A stretch of 64,000 nt of DNA from JAVKBW01 sp964352715 (lineage in GTDB: Bacteria; Pseudomonadota; Alphaproteobacteria; UBA8366; Aestuariispiraceae): the NCBI GenBank assembly GCA_964352715.1, contig CAYGSU010000010.1, positions 8,626 to 72,625 on the forward strand. The letters are read 5' to 3'. Shown in pieces: positions 22,650 to 30,690 of the stretch. The notes beneath the pieces were generated by a model. That model was not told the DNA's origin and searched no databases. It saw nothing but the letters and a program-made list of their open reading frames with translations. Position 1 is the first letter of the stretch. Every line of letters begins with the position of its first letter. A program made the translations under genes and the position numbers.

Positions 22650-23614
22650 TCCGTCCAGAACGGGCCTTGCCCGAGCTCCAGATGTTTCGCCAGAAAGGCC
22701 GTTATTTCAGCCAGCGACTGCCTGGCTTCCGGCAGATCGGGGTAGAATTCAAAAACATGCCACATCCCTTCCCACAGATGCAGCGTAACATCGACGCCTG
22801 CAAGCCGCATGGATGTCGAAAGCCGCGCGCAGTCGCCCGACAGAAAGTCTCGGGTGCCGGTGGTGATCAGGGTCGGTGGAAAGCCCGGGCTGAAATCGGC
22901 ATAGACAGGCGAAATGCCGGGATCCTTCCGGTCGCGTCCATTGGCATAGGCAACTGCAGCAGGCGTGACGCTTCCCAGTGCCGGGTCCATGCCATCCAGA
23001 ATTGTCCGACTGTCCGACAGATCGGCGAGATCGACCCAGGGCGACAGCAACGCCGTCGCCTGCGGCATAGCCTCTCCGGCGTCGCGGATCGTCAGCAGGG
23101 TTGAGGTCGCCAGATTTCCGCCGGCTGATTCGCCGACAACGGCCAGACGCGACGGCTCGAACTTTTCCAGCAAGCCCCGGTAACTGGCCAGACCATCTTC
23201 CAGAGCAGCCGGATAGGGATGTTCAGGTGTCAGCCGGTAGTGCGGCGCATACACAGTGACGCCGAGACCGGCTGCAATCGTCGCCGATATCGGCAGATCC
23301 TCGAACGGTGACCCGGTAATATAGCCGCCGCCATAGAAATACAGAACCGCGTGACGAACCGACCGGCGTTCGGATTCCTTCGGATGTACCGCCATGGTCG
23401 GCACCCCGTTGATTTCGGTTTCTTCAAGCACAACCCCGGTTCTTTCCAGCACCTGATGCGCCGCCGGTTCGAATTCGGCGCGCACCGCATCCCTTATGCC
23501 GCCAATGGTTTCAAGATCGACAGGCGCATAATCCAGGGAAGCCGGTGCGGCTTCGTATACGGCGCGGGCCTGCGGGCTGATCGTTTTCGGAATCGGTCGG
23601 GTACTGTTTGTCAT
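22646..23614 (-). CDS. Alpha/beta hydrolase, hormone-sensitive-lipase family, with YGGG oxyanion motif
   Basis: The 322-residue protein has the HSL/esterase layout: an oxyanion motif, the nucleophile Ser163 in GESAGG, an Asp in TGTRDFLSGD, and the catalytic His in WEGMWHVF. The canonical HGGG is replaced here by YGGG (Tyr94), which is uncommon and could alter the substrate range. Family members hydrolyse short-chain acyl esters. It is upstream of, and overlaps, the HisC-like gene, which suggests translational coupling. Confidence 0.87.
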   Translation of the reverse strand: MTNSTRPIPKTISPQARAVYEAAPASLDYAPVDLETIGGIRDAVRAEFEPAAHQVLERTGVVLEETEINGVPTMAVHPKESERRSVRHAVLYFYGGGYITGSPFEDLPISATIAAGLGVTVYAPHYRLTPEHPYPAALEDGLASYRGLLEKFEPSRLAVVGESAGGNLATSTLLTIRDAGEAMPQATALLSPWVDLADLSDSRTILDGMDPALGSVTPAAVAYANGRDRKDPGISPVYADFSPGFPPTLITTGTRDFLSGDCARLSTSMRLAGVDVTLHLWEGMWHVFEFYPDLPEARQSLAEITAFLAKHLELGQGPFWTE

Positions 23615-23725
23615 AGGAAATGATACCTGATGTGAGGGGATTTGTGAATCGGCTGCGGTACTTGAGTATCGAACCAGAAATTTTACGTTGGCGGCAAGTG
23701 CGTATTTCTAGATAACGTCCTGATC

Positions 23726-24199
23726 ATGCTGGTTGATCTTCACGACATGCCCGGAAACACGCGCCTGCTGGGTCTTGACCTGGGGTCGAAAACAATCGGC
23801 ATTGCCGTGTCCGATCCAGGCTGGGCCATCGCCAGCCCCGTTGTAACAATACAACGCACAAAATTCACCAGGGACGCCGAATCGCTTGAAGCAATTATCA
23901 GCGAACGGAAAGCAGGCGGTCTTGTCATGGGCCTGCCCGTCAACATGGACGGCTCGGAGGGGCCGCGCTGCCAGTCGACCCGGCAGTTCGTTCAGAACCT
24001 GTTCGGCCGGGGCCTCGATCTGCCGGTCGCCTTCTGGGATGAGCGGTTATCGACCAGCGCCGTCGAAAAATTTCTGGTGAACGAAGCCGACATGACACGA
24101 AAACGACGCGGCGAAGTGGTCGACAAGATGGCGGCGGCCTATATTCTTCAGGGCGCGCTTGATGCGCTGAAGCATGGCGGCAACCGGCGTGAACCGTAA
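23726..24199 (+). CDS. ruvX: Putative Holliday-junction resolvase / pre-16S rRNA nuclease
   Basis: The 157-residue RNase-H-fold protein has the YqgF motifs: LLGLDLGSKTIGIAVSD with the first catalytic Asp, GLPVNMDGSEGPRC, the FWDERLSTSAVEK segment with the second acid, and KMAAAYILQGALD at the end. RuvX/YqgF is essential in E. coli for 16S rRNA 5' maturation and is historically called a Holliday-junction resolvase. The gene stands alone, divergent from the esterase gene. Confidence 0.93.
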   Translation: MLVDLHDMPGNTRLLGLDLGSKTIGIAVSDPGWAIASPVVTIQRTKFTRDAESLEAIISERKAGGLVMGLPVNMDGSEGPRCQSTRQFVQNLFGRGLDLPVAFWDERLSTSAVEKFLVNEADMTRKRRGEVVDKMAAAYILQGALDALKHGGNRREP

Positions 24200-24296
24200 A
24201 AGCCGGCTGGTGATCGACAGACAAGCCTGAAATGCGATGCCGTGTGCGCCACACGCTGCTCTTGAATTTGTTCGGATAGGATAGGCTGTACCCGAT

Positions 24297-25934
24297 ATGG
24301 TAACGAACCCGACCCGCCTCTATTGCCTGGCGATACTGTGCCGCCAGCCTTTCACGATTCTGACTGCCCTGGCTTTCACAATCGTATGCCTGCATGGGCC
24401 GGCACAGGCGGATGCCAATCTGTCGGCTGCGGTTCAGGCCATGCTGCAGAGCCAGAACACCAAGCTGACCAGCGACCGGACCCGCGAATTCTATGCCGCT
24501 CGGAACGGATTGCCCGCCTGGTGGAATGGCAACGGATGGACCGAACACGCAGTAACTGCGTTGGAAACACTGCAAAACGCCGCCCATGAAGGACTGCGCC
24601 CGTCGGATTATCCGGCTACAGAAATGATCCTTGAAAACGCGGTGACATCGCCGGACGTGATCGCCGCGCAGGATGTGCTGCTGACCGATTCAATCCTGTC
24701 GTTCATCCGGCATCTGAAAGTGGGGCGCATCGCGCCGTCCGACGTCGATTCAGATATTCACATGGCGCCACCGGTTTTCGATGCGGTATCTGCCCTGGAA
24801 GACGGGTTACAATCGAACGATTTCACCGCTTGGATCACCAGCCTGGCACCTGACAACAAGGAATACTTTTTACTCCGCAAGGCATTGGCCGACTACCGCG
24901 CCCGCGTGTCGAAAAGCGATTGGCCGATTCTGCCTGAAGGGAAAAAGTTCGAGCCGGGATCAACCGATCCGAGAGTTCGAATTCTGCGCCGGCAGCTGGT
25001 TCTGCATGGCCTTCTGAGGGCCGACCTGTTCGGCGGCGCGGCCTTTGACCAGGATGTCGCCGATGCCGTGAAAGCCTTTCAGGAACGTCTGGGTCTGGAT
25101 GCCGATGGCATTGTCGGGCCGATCACGCGTCTGGCGCTCAACGTGTCCAATCAGGACCGGATCCGGCAGATCGAACTGAACATGGAGCGCGCGCGCTGGC
25201 TTAGCCCGGATCGGCTCGACCGGTATGTCTATGTCAACCTCGCGAGTTTCAATCTGACAGCCTACGACAACGATGTTCCGGTACTGGAATCCGCCATTAT
25301 CATCGGTCGTGATGCCCGAAAAACCCCTGTTTTCAGCGACCGGATCGTCAATCTCGTGCTGGCGCCGACCTGGACCGTAACACCGACCATCGCCCGGCTT
25401 GACCTGTTGCCGAAGCTGAAAAAAGACCCGAGCTATCTGCAAACGAAGGGAATTCGTGTCTTCAGCGACTGGAGCGCCACTGCGGTGGAAGTCGACCAGA
25501 CAACGATCGACTGGGCGAACATGCGACCGAACGCCATTCCGTTCAAATTCAGGCAGGATCCGGGGCCACTGAATGCGCTTGGCGGCGTGCGGTTTTCGCT
25601 GACCAACGATTTCTTCATCTATCTGCACGATACGCCCGACCGGAACCTGTTCAGCAAATCGCGGCGGTCTTTCAGTTCCGGCTGCATTCGGGTGAAGGAA
25701 GTGCTGGCACTGGCGATGTTTGCGTTGAACGGCGATGCGAACTGGCCCATCGACCGGGTTCAGAAGGCGATGGAAGGGCCGGAAACCAAGGTCGTGAAAC
25801 TGTCTAAACCCCTGCCTGTTCTGATCACATATTCGACCGCCTGGGTCGACGATTCTGGATTACTTCAGTTTCGGGATGATGTATACGGGCGAGATAAGCG
25901 GCTTTCGGAAAAACTAGGCTTGGCCTTGAACTAG
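24297..25934 (+). CDS. L,D-transpeptidase (YcbB/LdtD-like)
   Basis: The 545-residue protein has a signal peptide (about 1-38, ending PAQADA) and an N-terminal helical domain with the SDYPATE-type scaffold. A PGBD-like peptidoglycan-binding segment, FQERLGLDADGIVGPITRLALN, follows. The C-terminal YkuD catalytic domain has the nucleophile Cys463 in SSGCIRV, with a His upstream in YLHDTPD. LdtD-type enzymes make 3-3 cross-links in peptidoglycan. The next gene, 14 bases later, is a MepK-like endopeptidase that would open such cross-links, so the pair fits one process. Confidence 0.92.
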   Translation: MVTNPTRLYCLAILCRQPFTILTALAFTIVCLHGPAQADANLSAAVQAMLQSQNTKLTSDRTREFYAARNGLPAWWNGNGWTEHAVTALETLQNAAHEGLRPSDYPATEMILENAVTSPDVIAAQDVLLTDSILSFIRHLKVGRIAPSDVDSDIHMAPPVFDAVSALEDGLQSNDFTAWITSLAPDNKEYFLLRKALADYRARVSKSDWPILPEGKKFEPGSTDPRVRILRRQLVLHGLLRADLFGGAAFDQDVADAVKAFQERLGLDADGIVGPITRLALNVSNQDRIRQIELNMERARWLSPDRLDRYVYVNLASFNLTAYDNDVPVLESAIIIGRDARKTPVFSDRIVNLVLAPTWTVTPTIARLDLLPKLKKDPSYLQTKGIRVFSDWSATAVEVDQTTIDWANMRPNAIPFKFRQDPGPLNALGGVRFSLTNDFFIYLHDTPDRNLFSKSRRSFSSGCIRVKEVLALAMFALNGDANWPIDRVQKAMEGPETKVVKLSKPLPVLITYSTAWVDDSGLLQFRDDVYGRDKRLSEKLGLALN

Positions 25935-25948
25935 AGGGATTAACGCGT

Positions 25949-26518
25949 ATGGACGATTCGGTTCGTCATAACGGCGCGCACGGCGTTTCCCGCCGTCGTC
26001 TGCTTCGCCACAGTGCCGTCGGTGTTGTCGGTCTTCTCGTATCGCCGAGCCTCGCGCTGGCCAATACCGAGAAAACAAAGACGCTCGCATTCCACAACCT
26101 GCATACCGGCGAGAGCCTGAAAGCGGCATTCTGGGAAAATGGCGCGCCGGTGCAAACCGGTCTTCAGGAAATCAACGACATTCTGCGCGATTTCCGCACC
26201 GGTGAAATGATCGACATGGATATCGCTCTGATGCATCTGCTGCACAAGCTGAGAACCAAAGTGCATTCCCGCCAGTCGTTCAATGTTGTCTCCGGATACC
26301 GGTCGCCTGCGACGAACGCGAAACTGCGAGAAAAAAGCAACGGCGTAGCCAAGAAGAGTTTTCACATGCGTGGCATGGCCATCGATATTTCGCTGCAGGG
26401 ATGCGATCTGCATGAACTGCGCGATGCAGCGCGGGAGCTGCATCTGGGCGGCGTCGGTTATTATCCGAAATCGGGTTTCATCCACGTAGATACCGGCCGA
26501 CCGCGCTACTGGTCGTAG
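25949..26518 (+). CDS. DUF882 / MepK-like M15 peptidoglycan endopeptidase with Tat signal
   Basis: The 189-residue protein begins with a twin-arginine signal, SRRRLLRHSAVGVVGL, so it is exported folded through Tat. The mature part has the YcbK/MepK motifs: SGYRSPATNAKLRE, SFHMRGMAIDI with the metal ligands His and Asp, and the closing GFIHVDTGRPRYW with the third His ligand. MepK in E. coli cleaves meso-DAP-meso-DAP (3-3) cross-links made by L,D-transpeptidases. It follows such a transpeptidase by 14 bases, so the operon carries cross-link maker and remover. Confidence 0.92.
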   Translation: MDDSVRHNGAHGVSRRRLLRHSAVGVVGLLVSPSLALANTEKTKTLAFHNLHTGESLKAAFWENGAPVQTGLQEINDILRDFRTGEMIDMDIALMHLLHKLRTKVHSRQSFNVVSGYRSPATNAKLREKSNGVAKKSFHMRGMAIDISLQGCDLHELRDAARELHLGGVGYYPKSGFIHVDTGRPRYWS

Positions 26519-26531
26519 GCCGGCCCTTAGG

Positions 26532-27509
26532 CTAGCGGCGGTAGGCGAAGCTTTTACCGAACCGCCAGACCAGATAGTCGCCGCAGGTGGTCGGCTCGGC
26601 CGCCCCTTCCGCATCCGGCGCGCCGGCACCGAACACGCCGCGCGCGTCGATCATCGTTTCCGGGTTCGGATCGTAGGCCAGCACGAGCGACAGGCGTTCA
26701 CGCCCCGAGGCATTGACGACCCGGTGCGGGGTCGACCGATAGCGGCCGTTGGTCCAGCGCCCGAGCAGATCGCCGACATTGACCACCAGCGTCCCCGGGA
26801 TCGGCGGGGCGGTTACCCAGTCGCCGTTGATATCCTGCACCTGCAGACCACCGACATCGTCCTGGCACAAAACCGTCAGCACGCCGAAATCGGTATGCGG
26901 ACCAACGCCGAACCTGTCCGCATCCTTCGACACATCCTGCGGCGGATAGTAGGTGAACGAGGCGCGGCTGAGCGGCCGGTCCGTCGTCGTCATGAAGAAG
27001 TCATCGGCGAGGCCTAGGCCGACCGCAAAGCCTTTCATCAGATGATAGGCAACACCGTGCGCTGCGTTGAAATACGCCAGCGCTGACTGCCGAAAGGCCG
27101 GCATGTCGGTTGGCCAGTTGTTACGGCCGCGCAAAGGGTGATCTTCGGGAACGCTGCCATCTTCTTCCTCAAAGCCCCAGACGAAACTTTCCTTCAGGTC
27201 CGGTTTCACGCCGTCCTGCATCACCGCATCGCCGATTTTCAGGAAGCCGCGATGTTTCGCGGTTATGGCCGATTGAAGCTTTTCTGCGGTCGGCCGATGA
27301 AAGAATTCCAGCGCATCCTGGCGGGCCTTGTCCAGCAGCGACTGCTCGATACCGTGGTTCCTGACATAGATGAAGCCGACATCGCGGCTGGCCCGGTGCA
27401 ATTGCGCGGCGACGCCCGGCACATCCGACCCGTCCCGCAACGGACCGATATCGATAACCGGGATTGCGTTTTCATCCGTCTGCCGCGCTGCCTGCGTCAT
27501 GACGCCCAT
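26532..27509 (-). CDS. 2-oxoglutarate/Fe(II) dioxygenase, isopenicillin-N-synthase-like
   Basis: The 325-residue protein has the DIOX_N domain (IPVIDIGPLRD) and the 2OG-FeII oxygenase core. The iron ligands are His and Asp in GPHTDFGVLTVLCQDD and His in STPHRVVN. The family covers ethylene-forming, thymine and unknown bacterial oxygenases; the substrate cannot be inferred here. Its ATG overlaps the stop codon of the upstream AhpD-like gene (TAATG), so both are co-translated. Confidence 0.88.
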   Translation of the reverse strand: MGVMTQAARQTDENAIPVIDIGPLRDGSDVPGVAAQLHRASRDVGFIYVRNHGIEQSLLDKARQDALEFFHRPTAEKLQSAITAKHRGFLKIGDAVMQDGVKPDLKESFVWGFEEEDGSVPEDHPLRGRNNWPTDMPAFRQSALAYFNAAHGVAYHLMKGFAVGLGLADDFFMTTTDRPLSRASFTYYPPQDVSKDADRFGVGPHTDFGVLTVLCQDDVGGLQVQDINGDWVTAPPIPGTLVVNVGDLLGRWTNGRYRSTPHRVVNASGRERLSLVLAYDPNPETMIDARGVFGAGAPDAEGAAEPTTCGDYLVWRFGKSFAYRR

Positions 27510-28123
27510 TACCTGTCCTCCGAAAACTTGTGCGCTTCGGCCTCGTCCGGGCCGACATAATAGCCAACGATATCACCTTCCAGCGAAACGCCCAGACCGT
27601 TCAGCAACCTGTTTGCGTAATTGAAATAGGCACAGACCTGATTGATTTCGAGAATTTCGCCGTCATCGAAGCCTGCTGTGCGCAGCGCCTCAACATCCGC
27701 CCGTTCCATCTTGCCTGGCGCAAGGGTCAGCTTGCGGGCGTAGCGAAGCGCGGCCAGATCTGCGCCGTCGAATGCCTCTTCCGGCCGGTCGCTGTCCAGC
27801 GCAGCCCTGATTGCCGCAGCACGATCCGCATCGCCGATCAGGTGGGCCGCGTTCGCCCAGTGATTGGTCAGACTGTAGGTGCAGTCGTTCAGGATCGACG
27901 TATAGGACGCTATAACCTCCTGCAGCCACATCGGCACGGTATTGGCATCGTCATGCAGCGCCGCCTTGTAAAGGGTCTGATGACCCAGCATCGTATTCGG
28001 CCGCAACGAATGGACGCGCATCACATTACCGACCGTGCCGGAAGGCGCTCGCGCTGCATCCAACGCGTCTAGCAAATCTGCCGAGGCGTTCTCGTCATCG
28101 ATCATTTCAATCCAGGCGGCCAT
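27509..28123 (-). CDS. AhpD/peroxidase-related family protein with CxxS active site
   Basis: The 204-residue all-helical protein follows the carboxymuconolactone-decarboxylase/AhpD family: VIASYTSILNDCTYSLTNH at the active site, then a second helical half of similar kind. The usual CxxC of peroxidase-related proteins reads C81-T-Y-S84 with His88 retained. The resolving cysteine is a serine, so it probably cannot form the active-site disulfide and may have a different activity. It is the first gene of a two-gene operon with the dioxygenase. Confidence 0.8.
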   Translation of the reverse strand: MAAWIEMIDDENASADLLDALDAARAPSGTVGNVMRVHSLRPNTMLGHQTLYKAALHDDANTVPMWLQEVIASYTSILNDCTYSLTNHWANAAHLIGDADRAAAIRAALDSDRPEEAFDGADLAALRYARKLTLAPGKMERADVEALRTAGFDDGEILEINQVCAYFNYANRLLNGLGVSLEGDIVGYYVGPDEAEAHKFSEDR

Positions 28124-28212
28124 GACCCGTCACTTTCCCGAGATGTGTCAAAGACAGTCGAAACCTGCTTATTCAGTCTTGTGCATACAGTCGGGAAATC
28201 TACTTTACCTGC

Positions 28213-29670
28213 ATGACAAAGCCAACGGTTCCGAACAGCGCGGACGCTGCCGCCATACCGCCAAGCAGGCAGGCCGCCGCTGCGGGAAGCATTGCTTCCG
28301 GCGACGGGACACATCAACGGCCGTCGATGGGGCGGCTGACCACCGGGCCGGTCCGCGACCATTTGCGGAAAATGACGATCCCGATGGTTGGCGCGCTGCT
28401 GTCGATGATGCTTTTCAACGTCGCCGACACGTTCTTCGTCGGGCAGCTGGGCACCGACCAGCTTGCAGCGATGAGCTTCACCTTTCCGGTGATCATGGTG
28501 TTTTTCTCGATCGGCATCGGTCTGGGATCAGGCGCGTCATCGGCGGTCGCGCGCGCCATCGGCGAAGGCGACCAGATGAAAGTGCGTCGACTGGCAACGA
28601 ACGGCATCCTGTTAAGTCTGGTTATCGTTCTGCTTGCCTGCTGCGTCGGCATTCTTACCATCGACCCGTTGTTCCGGGCCCTGGGCGCAACGGAAATGCA
28701 GCTACCCTATATTCGCGACTACATGACGATCTGGTATCTCGGATTCGGTCTGCTGGTCTTGCCGATGGTCGGCAACGGCGCGATCAGGGCAAGCGGCGAC
28801 AGCACGTTTCCCAGCATCATCATGGCGGTGGCGGCGGTCGTGAATATCGTGCTGGACCCGCTGCTGATTTTCGGACTGTGGGGATTTCCCCGCCTTGAAC
28901 TGCAGGGCGCGGCCATCGCGTCGGTCGTTGCGCGGGGAATGACCCTGCTGGCCAGCATGGCTATTCTGCATTTTCGCGAACGCATGCTGACGGTGAGTAT
29001 CGGATCGCCATCGGAAATCTGGCAGGCATGGAAAACGGTTCTGCATATCGGCCTGCCCGCATCTTTCACCAACATGATCAACCCCGCCGCACTGGGTGTG
29101 GTCACGGCGCTGATCGCCGTGCACGGACCGGAAGCGGTCGCTGCCTTCGGCGTCGGCACCCGCCTCGAGGCGCTCGGCATGGTCGCCATGTTCGCCATGT
29201 CGGCGGTGGTCGGCCCGATCGCCGGTCAGAACTGGGGCGCCGGTCAGCTTGATCGCGTGCATGAACTGGTGCGCCTGATGATCAGATTTTCGATCATCTA
29301 CGGATTGAGCATTGCCGCCGTGTTCGCGCTCGCCGGCCCTTTCATCGCGCCGTGGTTCGCCGATAACCCGGCGGTATACGAAATCACCACCCTGTATTTG
29401 TGGATCGTGCCGGTCAGCCTGATGGGTCATGGCATCCTGATGAATGTCTGCGCCCTGTTCAACGGCATCGGAAAACCTGTTTCCTCCATCATGCTGACGG
29501 TGATCCGCATGGGGGTTCTTTATCTGCCACTGGCCGCCCTGCTATCGCCGATATACGGCCCGATCGGCATATTCACCGCTGCGCTGATCGCGAATCTGGG
29601 TGTTGGGCTTGCCGCCGCATTGTGGATAGGCTTCAGAATGCGGCAGGTTCGGACGCCGCAGCACATCTGA
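28213..29670 (+). CDS. MATE family multidrug exporter
   Basis: The 485-residue protein has twelve hydrophobic segments in two six-helix halves, with MIPMVG-like entry motifs (here MTIPMVGALLSMML), the GxGxG-rich loop SIGIGLGSGASS and the matching NMINPAALGVV segment in the second half. MATE proteins export cationic drugs or metabolites using Na+ or H+. A ~40-residue Ala/Pro-rich N-terminal extension before the first helix is unusual; the in-frame ATG near 28327 would remove it. It stands alone, divergent from the dioxygenase operon. Confidence 0.9.
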   Translation: MTKPTVPNSADAAAIPPSRQAAAAGSIASGDGTHQRPSMGRLTTGPVRDHLRKMTIPMVGALLSMMLFNVADTFFVGQLGTDQLAAMSFTFPVIMVFFSIGIGLGSGASSAVARAIGEGDQMKVRRLATNGILLSLVIVLLACCVGILTIDPLFRALGATEMQLPYIRDYMTIWYLGFGLLVLPMVGNGAIRASGDSTFPSIIMAVAAVVNIVLDPLLIFGLWGFPRLELQGAAIASVVARGMTLLASMAILHFRERMLTVSIGSPSEIWQAWKTVLHIGLPASFTNMINPAALGVVTALIAVHGPEAVAAFGVGTRLEALGMVAMFAMSAVVGPIAGQNWGAGQLDRVHELVRLMIRFSIIYGLSIAAVFALAGPFIAPWFADNPAVYEITTLYLWIVPVSLMGHGILMNVCALFNGIGKPVSSIMLTVIRMGVLYLPLAALLSPIYGPIGIFTAALIANLGVGLAAALWIGFRMRQVRTPQHI

Positions 29671-29733
29671 TTTTTTCAGCATACCGATGTTTCGGATTGC
29701 CAATGCCGTCGGCAGGGTTATAGTGCCGGCTCG

Positions 29734-30690
29734 ATGGTAAACGCCCTCGAAAAACCCCCCTTCTGTCACGAGCATATTCTCGGCATCGACGGGCTATCGC
29801 CCGAAGACATCACGACCATTCTTGATCTTGCCGATACCTATGTCGAACAAAGCCGGCAGGCCGACAAGACGACCGACATCCTGCATGGCCGCACGCTGAT
29901 CAATCTGTTCTTTGAAAATTCGACCCGCACTAGAACCTCGTTCGAACTGGCGGCGAAACGGCTGGGCGCCGATGTCATCAACATGTCGGTCGCCACAAGC
30001 GCCATCAAGAAAGGCGAAACGCTGATCGACACGGCAATGACGCTGAATGCCATGCACGCCGATGTTCTGGTTGTGCGGCACGGCGATTCCGGCGCGGTAC
30101 AGCTTCTGGCGCAGAAGGTGAACTGCGCCGTCATCAATGCCGGCGACGGACGCCATGAACACCCCACCCAGGCCTTGCTGGACGCGCTGACGATCCGGCG
30201 GCGGAAAGGCCGGCTGAACGATCTGACCGTGGCGATTTCCGGCGATATCGCCCACAGCCGTGTCGCCCGGTCCAATATCAAGCTTCTGAACCTGATGGGG
30301 GCCAGGGTGCGCCTCATCGCGCCGCCCACCCTGCTGCCGACCGGGGCCGACAAGCTGGGCGTCGAAGTATTCACCGATATGGAAAAAGGCCTGCGCGATT
30401 GCGACATCGTGATGATGTTGCGGCTGCAGCTTGAACGCATGCAGGGATCTTTCGTTCCGTCGATCCGGGAATACTTCCGGTACTATGGCCTGGACCGCGA
30501 AAAACTGGGCCACGCCAAGCCCGATGCGCTGGTGATGCATCCCGGCCCGATGAATCGGGGCGTGGAGATTGATTCCGAACTCGCCGATGACCTCGACCGG
30601 TCGGTGATCCGCGAACAGGTTGAAATGGGCGTCGCGGTTCGCATGGCTTGTCTCGATATCCTGACCCGCAACCAGTCGAGGGCATCGTGA
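29734..30690 (+). CDS. pyrB: Aspartate carbamoyltransferase catalytic subunit
   Basis: The 318-residue protein has the carbamoyl-phosphate site STRTRTSFELA, the AINAGDGRHEHPTQALLD domain junction, and VMHPGPMNRGVEI near the end. It forms carbamoyl-aspartate in pyrimidine synthesis. There is no pyrI regulatory chain nearby. The stop overlaps the ATG of the dihydroorotase-like gene (TGATG), as in bacteria where an inactive dihydroorotase (PyrC') is a structural partner of ATCase. Confidence 0.96.
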   Translation: MVNALEKPPFCHEHILGIDGLSPEDITTILDLADTYVEQSRQADKTTDILHGRTLINLFFENSTRTRTSFELAAKRLGADVINMSVATSAIKKGETLIDTAMTLNAMHADVLVVRHGDSGAVQLLAQKVNCAVINAGDGRHEHPTQALLDALTIRRRKGRLNDLTVAISGDIAHSRVARSNIKLLNLMGARVRLIAPPTLLPTGADKLGVEVFTDMEKGLRDCDIVMMLRLQLERMQGSFVPSIREYFRYYGLDREKLGHAKPDALVMHPGPMNRGVEIDSELADDLDRSVIREQVEMGVAVRMACLDILTRNQSRAS

